Assembly: GCA_900319895.1 (NCBI GenBank) | Contig: ONQK01000075.1 | Coordinates: 1 to 12,968, forward strand | Source of the DNA: an uncultured Prevotella sp. | GTDB taxonomy: Bacteria > Bacteroidota > Bacteroidia > Bacteroidales > Bacteroidaceae | Direction of reading: 5' to 3' | DNA: 12,968 nt | In this document: positions 6,318 through 12,968 of the stretch, piece after piece | Position numbering within the stretch: the stretch's first letter is position 1 | Layout of the letters: each line of letters begins with the position of its first letter | Program-made: the position numbers and the translations under genes | Notes under the pieces: model-generated | Seen by the model: only the letters and a program-made list of their open reading frames with translations | Database searches by the model: none | What the model was told of the DNA's origin: nothing

Positions 6318-7217
6318 CTAGACTAGTTGCCCGATGAGCTCCTCGCGTGTGCCGGGCAGCATGTCGACGACGGGAATCTCAATCATGGTATAGCATCCCG
6401 GGGTCAGGCGCATGGAGGCACGCGCCACATTGACCAGCACCTGTGCGGTCAGCGCAGGATTGTTGATGCTCATGTTGAACTCGAAACGCTGGTTCTGGGT
6501 TTTCCCGGAAACGCCTTTCCTCACGAGGTTCACGCCGTGCCCCATGTCCCGGACATCGTCAACCGAGTCTACCTGGAAGACATGTGTCTCATCGGCGGCG
6601 AAATAAGGGTCTTCCTTGATGGCTTTTTCCACCTCGGCGAGCTCGGCGCCTTCTTCTAGTTCTACATAAACCATGCGGCGATGGATGCTCTCGCCTAACG
6701 GGATGGTAACCGAGAGTGCATTTCTGACACCTTTCTTCGAGCGCACGCAGACGCTGTGGCCCATCGACATGCCCGGCCCAAAATTGGTGTATGAAAGTCC
6801 TTTCGGGGCGAGGCTTTGCATCAATGTGCGCACCATGCTGTCAGAGCCTGGGTCCCAGCCGGCGGCGATGACGCTCACGGCATTGTTTTTCTGGCAAGTC
6901 GGCATCATGTTGGCACGATATTTGACGATTTCGCCATGGATGTCGAAACTGTCGACCGTGTTGATGCCTAATGCCACGATTTTTTGGGCATATTCCTCAC
7001 ATGAGCGTGTTGGTGTGGCAAGGATGGCCACGTCAACGTCCTCCAATTCGCGAATATCGGCCACGACCTCGTATGGTGTTAGTTCCAAAGGCTTGTCTTG
7101 GGCACCTGCTCGGCGCACGATGCCTGCAATCTCAAAGTCGGGCGCGGCCTCGATGGCTTCAACCGTATAGCGTCCGATATTGCCGTAGCCTACTACGGCT
7201 GCTCTTATTTTCTTCAT
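6318..7217 (-). CDS. ddh: meso-Diaminopimelate D-dehydrogenase
   Basis: This enzyme makes meso-2,6-diaminopimelate in one step from tetrahydrodipicolinate, ammonia and NADPH, supplying lysine and peptidoglycan. The 299-residue length is close to the family norm. The N-terminal Rossmann motif is AAVVGYGNIGRYT (glycines 10, 12 and 15), and the following VRR (34-36) is suited to binding the NADPH phosphate. Substrate-site landmarks of the Ddh family are ATPTRS, DSFDIHG (89-95), AAGWDPGSDS (118-127), FGPGMSMGHS (146-155), GHGVNLVRKG (227-236) and the C-terminal NNPALTAQVL (252-261). The ATG at 7217 directly precedes the MKKIRAAVVGYG fold start. It is the first gene of the minus-strand ddh, FMN-binding, channel group and is divergent from ruvA. 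The single-step route often coexists with an aminotransferase or acylated route; whether it does here cannot be seen. Confidence 0.96.
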   Translation of the reverse strand: MKKIRAAVVGYGNIGRYTVEAIEAAPDFEIAGIVRRAGAQDKPLELTPYEVVADIRELEDVDVAILATPTRSCEEYAQKIVALGINTVDSFDIHGEIVKYRANMMPTCQKNNAVSVIAAGWDPGSDSMVRTLMQSLAPKGLSYTNFGPGMSMGHSVCVRSKKGVRNALSVTIPLGESIHRRMVYVELEEGAELAEVEKAIKEDPYFAADETHVFQVDSVDDVRDMGHGVNLVRKGVSGKTQNQRFEFNMSINNPALTAQVLVNVARASMRLTPGCYTMIEIPVVDMLPGTREELIGQLV

Positions 7218-7262
7218 GTCGTTTTTTAGCTAAAGATGGATGAAATTACGATTATCATCATG

Positions 7263-7270
7263 CAAAGTTA
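7263..7270 (-). promoter_or_regulatory. Probable -7 promoter element for ddh
   Basis: The minus strand reads TAACTTTG, matching TAnnTTTG, 45 nt upstream of the ddh ATG; this gives a leader of roughly 40 nt. There is no clear TTTG at the proper -33 distance, only T-rich sequence. It would drive ddh and probably the two genes behind it. Confidence 0.45.
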
Positions 7271-7333
7271 TCGTTTTTCACGCATAAAATGCTGTTTTCA
7301 GGCATATATTTTTAAGAAAAACGACAAATTTAC

Positions 7334-7365
7334 CGACAAATGATGGTCTTGTCGCTGTTTTTTTT
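7334..7365 (+). other. Small hairpin plus T-tract in the ddh-ruvA intergenic region
   Basis: CGACAA (7334-7339) and TTGTCG (7349-7354) form a 6-bp inverted repeat around a 9-nt loop. It is followed by a run of eight Ts (7358-7365). A further CGACAA copy starts at 7322. The shape is that of a weak intrinsic terminator reading toward ruvA, although no plus-strand gene precedes it. It could instead be an operator or chance. The rest of the 268-nt gap is A/T-rich, and no consensus promoter for ruvA was found in it. Confidence 0.3.
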
Positions 7366-7485
7366 GAGGCAATTCAATGGACTCATACAATAAAAGAGAT
7401 AAAAACTACGTTAAATAAAAGATTGACGTCATCAGAGAAGACGAAGGAAATATGGTATAAATGTTGAAGTTAACAGAAAAAAAAT

Positions 7486-8097
7486 ATGATAGAATATATT
7501 TGTGGTGAATTGACGGAGCTCTCGCCGGCAATGGTAGTAGTGGAAATCTCGGGCATGGGCTATGCGGTCAACATCTCGCTCAATACGTTTAGTGCCATCC
7601 AAGGGAAGAAAAAGGTAAAGCTCTACGTCCAGGAGGCGCTTGTCACGGGTGGGAGAGACGATAGTTACACACTCTATGGGTTTGCCACAAAGCAAGAACG
7701 GGAACTTTATCGCCTTTTGATCAGCGTTAGCGGCGTTGGTGCAAACACCGCGCGCATGATTCTCTCGTCGATGACGCCCGATGAGCTTTGCAACGTGATT
7801 GCCTCGGGTGACGAGCGCCTGCTCAAAGGCGTGAAAGGTATCGGGCTGAAAACCGCCCAGCGCATCATCGTTGACTTGAAAGACAAGATCGTGGCCAGTG
7901 GCGTGGCGCAGGAGTTACACGCCGCGGGCAGCGTGGACATGGTGAACAAGGACGTCAAGAACGAGGCGGTGCAGGCGTTGTCCATGCTGGGATTCGCACC
8001 GGCACCAACGGCAAAGGTCGTGTCTGAAATCTTACGAGAGCAGCCCGACATGGCGGTGGAGCAAGTGGTCAAACAGGCTTTGAAGATGATGAAATAG
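7486..8097 (+). CDS. ruvA: Holliday junction branch migration subunit RuvA
   Basis: RuvA tetramers bind four-way DNA junctions and load the RuvB motor for branch migration in recombinational repair. The 203 residues match the family length and show the standard three-domain plan. The N-terminal OB fold begins MIEYICGELTEL. The acidic pin is RDDSYTLYGF (D58/D59), corresponding to the E-D pair of E. coli RuvA. Two helix-hairpin-helix motifs follow (VSGVGANTA, 81-89; VKGIGLKTAQR, 116-126). A Lys/Asn/Ala-rich linker then leads to the C-terminal RuvB-contacting domain (EAVQALSMLGF, 160-170). The ATG at 7486 follows an A-run leader without a Shine-Dalgarno sequence. sprA begins 24 nt after the stop, so the two are likely co-transcribed. 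Confidence 0.97.
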   Translation: MIEYICGELTELSPAMVVVEISGMGYAVNISLNTFSAIQGKKKVKLYVQEALVTGGRDDSYTLYGFATKQERELYRLLISVSGVGANTARMILSSMTPDELCNVIASGDERLLKGVKGIGLKTAQRIIVDLKDKIVASGVAQELHAAGSVDMVNKDVKNEAVQALSMLGFAPAPTAKVVSEILREQPDMAVEQVVKQALKMMK

Positions 8098-8121
8098 CCA
8101 AAACGTTGAAAGATAAAGCGA

Positions 8122-11100
8122 ATGAGGGTTAAGCGGTACATATTGTTCTTGGTATTTGCCTTGTTGAGCATCAATCTGTTGGCGATGCTGGCATGGCAAA
8201 CCCTCCCGGTGCAGCAAGACGACAAGACGCGTCGGCAACGCGAGAGGCAGCGCCGCGAGCTCTCCAGGGGGACTGGCGTGAGCCTGCCGTCCCCCAGTGG
8301 GCAGAATCCTCAGAGGGAGCAGAAAAGCGACACGACCATGTCGCTGTCGGACTATGTCGTGGAGGACGAAGCCATTCCAGACTCACTGCTGAACCTGAGG
8401 TGGAAGGTGCAGCGCATAGTGCCTATCACTTTTGAGGACTTGCAACGGGGAATGGTAGACTTGAACTTGCCCGACAACCTTCAACAAAACGTGGAATACA
8501 ACGATACGCTCGACCGCTATGTCATTGGTTCAAAGGTGGCTGGCACCTATTTGTCGGCACCCATCATGATGACACCGGAAGAATACCGCAAATGGAGCGA
8601 GCGACAGCTGTTCAACAAATATTTCCGCTCGAAAAATGACGAAATCGTCAAGACAAAGGGCAAGGAGAAGTTCGATTTCTCCGACATGCACTTCGATTTG
8701 GGTCCTGCGGAGAAGATTTTTGGCCCGGGCGGTGTCAGAATTCGTACGCAAGGAAGCGCGGAGCTCAAGTTCGGCGCAACGCTGAAAAACATTGAGAACC
8801 CGTCGCTGCCCGTGCGCAACCGCAAAACGACAGCAATCAATTTCGACGAAAAAATCAACCTGAACGTCAACGGAAAAGTGGGCGACAAGGTGAACATGAA
8901 CCTCAATTACAACACCGATGCGACCTTTGATTTTGACCAACAGAACCTGAAGCTGAGGTATGAGGGGAAAGAAGACGAGATCATAAAACTGGTGGAAGGC
9001 GGCAACATCACTTTCCCGACCAACTCCTCGCTCATCAAGGGTGCGGCATCGTTGTTCGGACTTCGCACCGACCTGCAATTCGGGAAACTGAAGCTTCAAC
9101 TGGTTGCCTCACAAAAAAAATCATCGACCCACAGCGTGTCGTCGCAGGGCGGAGTGCAGCTGACCCCGTTTGAAATTAATGTAGCCAATTACGAAGACAA
9201 TCGCCATTTCTTCCTCTCGCACTTCTTCCGTGAAAAATATGACCAAGCCATGAAGTCTTTGCCCAACCTGACGACAGGCGTGCGCATCAACCGATTGGAA
9301 ATCTGGGTCACCAACAAATCGGGTGTGACCACAAACACCCGCAACATCATTGCACTGACCGACTTGGGCGAGAACACGAAAATCTCGAATCCGACACTTT
9401 GGGGCACTGGTGTGGGCTCGGTGCCGAGCAACAGTGCCAACCAAGAATATTCGTCAATGACCACCACTTATGCCGCCGCACGTCAAATAGACCAGACCAG
9501 TACTGTCTTAGACGGCATCGGCGGTTTCGTGGGAGGGGTTGACTACGAAAAACTGGAGTCGGCGCGGCTGCTGCGGGAGACGGAGTATGAAGTGAACCAA
9601 GCCTTGGGTTATGTGTCTCTCAATTCAACGCTTCAAACCGACCAGGTGCTTGCCGTGGCATACGAATACACTTATGGCGGCGTAACCTATCAGGTTGGCG
9701 AGTTCGCTTCCGATGTTTCTGACGTGTCGAGCTGCCTGTTCGTGAAATCGTTGAAGAACACGAGCAACAATCCCAAGCAGGGCAACTGGGACCTGATGAT
9801 GAAAAACGTATATTACTTGGCATCGTCCGTTGAGCGCGACAAATTTCGTCTTGATGTGAAGTTCCAGAGTGACACTTCGGGTGTTTACCTCAATTATATT
9901 CCGGAACAACAGGTGAAAGACCAGCCCATCATCAAACTCTTGGGAGCCGACCGGCTAGATAACAACAACAAAGCACATCCCAATGGCTACTTTGACTTCG
10001 TAGAAGGCTATACAGTCAGCAAAGGACGCGTCTTCTTCCCCGCCGCCGAGCCATTTGGCGACTATCTGTACAAGACACTCGTGGCAGGCGGCGTAGCGGC
10101 GGCGACAGCGGCCAAATATGCCTATACCGAACTTTACGATTCGACGAAAACGGTGGCAAAGCAGATTGCCGAGAAAAATAAGTTCTTGTTGATGGGACAA
10201 TACCGCGGCACCTCTGCCAATGTGATCTCGCTAGGAACCTACAACGTGCCGCAAGGCTCGGTGCTGGTCACTGCCGGAGGTGTGACCCTGCGCGAGGGCT
10301 CCGATTATGTGGTGGATTATAACGCTGGCGAGGTGACGATTCTGAATCAGAGCATTATCGATGCTGGCACGCCTGTCAATGTGTCGTTGGAAAGCAATAC
10401 GGATTTCTCGTTGCAGCGGAAAACGATGTTTGGCGTGAATTGGGACTATGACTTCAATAAGAACCTGCAATTTAGCGGAACTTTCCAGCATCTGTACGAA
10501 CAGTCGCTCACAACGAAAGTTACGATGGGCACTGAGCCGTTGAACAATACGCTTTGGGGCGTGAACATGAATTGGAAAAAAGAAAGCCAGTGGCTGACCA
10601 ATCTGCTTGACAAGTTGCCGGGCTTGCATTTGACGCAACCCTCACAAATCTCTTTGAACGCAGAGTTTGCGCATTTGATCGCAGGCAAAAACCATGGCAC
10701 GCAGGACAATGCCTCATACTTGGACGATTTTGAGAACACGAAAAATGCAATTGATGTCAGCATGCCGACTTCATGGATGCTGTCAAGTGTGCCCAGCATG
10801 TTCGCCAACTACAACAACAAGGCCGACCTTTCCAGCGGCTATCAACGCAGCCTTTTGTCATGGTATACCATCGACCCTCTGTTTACGCGACGTAGTTCTT
10901 CGCTGACACCGAGCCACATCAAAAGCGACTTAGACCAACTTTCCAATCACTTCGTGCGCGAGGTTTATGTCAGCGAGCTCTTCCCAAAGCGCGACCAAAG
11001 TTCGTACAACGGTGCGACGAGCACGCTGCCTGTGCTGAATTTGGCATATTATCCCAACGAGCGCGGCCCCTACAACTTCAATCCGGCATTGAATGCAGAT

Positions 11101-12968
11101 GGAACGGTTGAAAAGCCGAAAGAAAACTGGGGCGGAATGATGCGCAAACTAGACATGAGCGACTTTGAAACAGCCAATATTGAGTACATCGAGTTTTGGA
11201 TGCTCGATCCCTTCTGCTATGCCCGTGAAAACGGTACGGAAAGCCAATACAGCGGTGATCTGTACATCAATCTCGGGGAAATTAGCGAAGATGTGCTTCG
11301 TGACGGCAAGAAATTCTATGAAAGCGGCATGCCTGTCGATGGCTCCGGAACTTTTGCAACCACCCAGTGGGGGAAAATCCCTACCCAAGCGACGGTGGCT
11401 TATGCTTTTGCCACGACACCGGGCTCGCGCGCCTTGCAAGACGTTGGCTACAACGGCCTGACAGATGCCGAAGAACGTACATTCCCTTCTTATCAAACAT
11501 TCTTGGATGCCGTGCGGGGCAAGGTGACCGGTGCTGCATTGGACAGCATTCTGGACGATCCTGCAAAAGACAACTACCATTATTTCAGAGGCAAGGACTA
11601 CGACCAGTTGCAAACCTCCATCTTGGACCGCTATAAGTACATCAACAGTCCGCAGGGCAACTCTCCTGACAATGACAACCGTAGCGAAAGCTACGACACT
11701 TCGTACAAGACGATGCCAGACGTGGAGGACATCAACCAAGACTATACGCTCAACGAATACGAGAAATACTTCCAATACCATGTCAGCATTCGTCCCGAGG
11801 ATTTTGAGGTGGGCAAGAACTTCATCGTCGATTCACGTGAGACATCTCCCCATCTGCGCAACGACAAGCGGGAGAAGGTGACGTGGTACCAATTCCGTAT
11901 CCCTTTGCGCGAGTTCCAAGACCGCGTTGGCGGTATTGCCGACTTCACCAGCATCCGTTTCATGCGCATGTTCATGACAGGATTTGAAAAGCCCGTGGTA
12001 TTGCGCTTCGGAACACTTGATCTGGTGAGAGGAGACTGGCGGGTTTATGAGCAAAACTTGACCAATTCCGCGTCCAATTCAGGAAAAATGCTGGTGAGTG
12101 CCGTCAGCATTGAGGAAAATAGCGACAAAACACCCGTCAACTATGTCCTGCCACCTGGTATTCAGCGCGTACAAGACCCGACGCAGCCGCAGTTGGTGGA
12201 AAGCAACGAGCAGTCGTTGAGCATCGTCGTGTCGGATTTAGGCAATGGCGAGTCAAAAGCCGTTTACAAAAACACTACGCTCGACTTGCGCCAATACAAG
12301 CGCCTGCAAATGTTCGTACACGCTAATGCCATGGAGCAAAATGTAACCAATCTGCAAGACAACCAATTGGCGGTCTTCATCCGCATTGGCAGCGATTACA
12401 AGAGCAATTACTACGAGTATGAAATACCGTTGAAACTAACGCCGGCAGGACATTATGACATGTATAGTCGTGCAGGTTGCGAGGCTGTTTGGCCAGAAGA
12501 AAACATGCTTGACGTGCCGCTGACACTCTTCACCGCATTGAAGAAAGCGAGAAACATGGCGAAAGCGCGCGGTGCCGCCTCGTTCAACAATGCTTACAGC
12601 ATGTACGACGAGAATCGTCCTGGCAACAAGGTGTCCATCGTGGGCAATCCGTCGTTGGGCGAGATCAAAACGATGATTCTCGGTGTGCGCAACCTCTCAG
12701 CAGAACAGAAGACGGGCGAAGTCTGGATCAATGAACTGCGTTTGCGTGAATACAACAGCGAAGGCGGGTGGGCGGCCCAGGCCAACTTGAACGTCCAAAT
12801 GTCCGACTTCGGTTCTGTAAACGTCCAAGGACGCTATATCACCGAAGGGTTTGGCGGCTTGGAAGAAGGCGTGAACCAACGTGCGAAGGAAGACTACAAG
12901 AACTACAGTGTTACCACAAGTGTTGAATTGGGCAAATTCTTCCCCGACAAGGCGAAAATCACGGCACC
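8122..12968 (+). CDS. sprA: SprA, T9SS outer-membrane translocon (N-terminal ~1,615 residues)
   Basis: SprA (Sov in Porphyromonas) is the giant outer-membrane beta-barrel through which type IX secretion cargo leaves the cell. The frame is open from the ATG at 8122 to the right edge with no stop. About 1,615 codons are visible; full SprA proteins are typically about 2,300-2,500 residues, so the C-terminal third is missing. The start gives a signal-peptide-like N-terminus (MRVKRYILFLVFALLSINLL, then AMLA, possible cleavage near residue 24). Family landmarks include GPGGVRIRTQGSAELKFGA (from about residue 201), NLNYNTDATFDFDQQ (from 261), EGGNITFPTNSSLIKGA (from 292), YLDDFENTK (from 866), FEVGKNFIVD (from about 1228), NPSLGEIKTMILGVRN (from 1509) and GEVWINELRLREY (from 1533). 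The middle is rich in Asn, Thr, Tyr and alternating strand patterns, as expected of a barrel. An Arg-rich stretch (residues 37-49) follows the signal peptide. Confidence 0.96.
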   Translation, partial: MRVKRYILFLVFALLSINLLAMLAWQTLPVQQDDKTRRQRERQRRELSRGTGVSLPSPSGQNPQREQKSDTTMSLSDYVVEDEAIPDSLLNLRWKVQRIVPITFEDLQRGMVDLNLPDNLQQNVEYNDTLDRYVIGSKVAGTYLSAPIMMTPEEYRKWSERQLFNKYFRSKNDEIVKTKGKEKFDFSDMHFDLGPAEKIFGPGGVRIRTQGSAELKFGATLKNIENPSLPVRNRKTTAINFDEKINLNVNGKVGDKVNMNLNYNTDATFDFDQQNLKLRYEGKEDEIIKLVEGGNITFPTNSSLIKGAASLFGLRTDLQFGKLKLQLVASQKKSSTHSVSSQGGVQLTPFEINVANYEDNRHFFLSHFFREKYDQAMKSLPNLTTGVRINRLEIWVTNKSGVTTNTRNIIALTDLGENTKISNPTLWGTGVGSVPSNSANQEYSSMTTTYAAARQIDQTSTVLDGIGGFVGGVDYEKLESARLLRETEYEVNQALGYVSLNSTLQTDQVLAVAYEYTYGGVTYQVGEFASDVSDVSSCLFVKSLKNTSNNPKQGNWDLMMKNVYYLASSVERDKFRLDVKFQSDTSGVYLNYIPEQQVKDQPIIKLLGADRLDNNNKAHPNGYFDFVEGYTVSKGRVFFPAAEPFGDYLYKTLVAGGVAAATAAKYAYTELYDSTKTVAKQIAEKNKFLLMGQYRGTSANVISLGTYNVPQGSVLVTAGGVTLREGSDYVVDYNAGEVTILNQSIIDAGTPVNVSLESNTDFSLQRKTMFGVNWDYDFNKNLQFSGTFQHLYEQSLTTKVTMGTEPLNNTLWGVNMNWKKESQWLTNLLDKLPGLHLTQPSQISLNAEFAHLIAGKNHGTQDNASYLDDFENTKNAIDVSMPTSWMLSSVPSMFANYNNKADLSSGYQRSLLSWYTIDPLFTRRSSSLTPSHIKSDLDQLSNHFVREVYVSELFPKRDQSSYNGATSTLPVLNLAYYPNERGPYNFNPALNADGTVEKPKENWGGMMRKLDMSDFETANIEYIEFWMLDPFCYARENGTESQYSGDLYINLGEISEDVLRDGKKFYESGMPVDGSGTFATTQWGKIPTQATVAYAFATTPGSRALQDVGYNGLTDAEERTFPSYQTFLDAVRGKVTGAALDSILDDPAKDNYHYFRGKDYDQLQTSILDRYKYINSPQGNSPDNDNRSESYDTSYKTMPDVEDINQDYTLNEYEKYFQYHVSIRPEDFEVGKNFIVDSRETSPHLRNDKREKVTWYQFRIPLREFQDRVGGIADFTSIRFMRMFMTGFEKPVVLRFGTLDLVRGDWRVYEQNLTNSASNSGKMLVSAVSIEENSDKTPVNYVLPPGIQRVQDPTQPQLVESNEQSLSIVVSDLGNGESKAVYKNTTLDLRQYKRLQMFVHANAMEQNVTNLQDNQLAVFIRIGSDYKSNYYEYEIPLKLTPAGHYDMYSRAGCEAVWPEENMLDVPLTLFTALKKARNMAKARGAASFNNAYSMYDENRPGNKVSIVGNPSLGEIKTMILGVRNLSAEQKTGEVWINELRLREYNSEGGWAAQANLNVQMSDFGSVNVQGRYITEGFGGLEEGVNQRAKEDYKNYSVTTSVELGKFFPDKAKITA

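Noticed and set aside
7424..7431. Palindrome TGACGTCA upstream of ruvA
   Set aside because: A single 8-bp palindrome without a second copy is too weak to call an operator.
7461..7508. A 15-codon leader frame overlapping the ruvA start
   Set aside because: It is A/T-rich, has no good ribosome-binding site and no sign of a regulatory peptide; such a short frame is expected by chance.
8530..12879. Many minus-strand open frames of 60-210 codons across the sprA region
   Set aside because: They are His/Val/Phe-rich shadows opposite one continuous 1,615-codon sprA frame that carries family motifs throughout.
1..12968. tRNA, rRNA, CRISPR array, riboswitch or insertion sequence
   Set aside because: Neither strand shows cloverleaf arms, regularly spaced repeats, known riboswitch cores or transposase-like frames.

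Overview
The window looks like a chromosomal segment from a member of the Bacteroidota, most likely Bacteroidales and Prevotella-like. The case rests on SprA, the outer-membrane translocon of the type IX secretion system (T9SS), lying directly behind ruvA; on A/T-rich leaders that mostly lack Shine-Dalgarno sequences; and on promoters fitting the Bacteroidota -33 TTTG / -7 TAnnTTTG pattern. Base composition is moderate throughout. I see no IS element, integrase, tRNA, rRNA or CRISPR array. The genus is an inference.

Layout from left to right. (1) 1-1850, plus strand: the C-terminal half of a TrkH-type K+ uptake channel, then manA (class I mannose-6-phosphate isomerase). (2) 1901-3779, minus strand: a two-gene module of a compact ABC/AAA-type ATPase followed 25 nt downstream by a DUF4435 protein with TOPRIM-like acidic motifs. 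This matches the gene order and domain logic of PARIS (AriA ATPase plus AriB DUF4435/TOPRIM effector) anti-phage systems and is the most interesting part of the window. It reads out of a divergent promoter region. (3) 3969-4610, plus strand: a small lipoprotein that resembles Bacteroidota lipocalin-like lipoproteins. (4) 4687-7217, minus strand: ddh (meso-diaminopimelate dehydrogenase), then an exported FMN-binding-domain protein with a covalent flavinylation motif, then a YbdG-like MscS-family channel. The genes are 25-31 nt apart and are probably co-transcribed. A strong bidirectional hairpin terminator separates the channel gene from the lipoprotein gene. (5) 7486-12968, plus strand: ruvA, then the first about 1,615 codons of sprA, which runs off the right edge.

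Most of the genes are housekeeping or envelope functions: ion uptake, sugar phosphate metabolism, peptidoglycan precursor synthesis, osmotic protection, extracytoplasmic flavoprotein chemistry, recombination and protein secretion. The ATPase/DUF4435 pair is the only element with an accessory, defence-like character, yet its composition does not stand out from its neighbours. It may be a long-established resident rather than a recent arrival. There is no stretch over 300 nt without a gene; the largest gaps are 7218-7485 and 3780-3968, both promoter regions between divergent genes.
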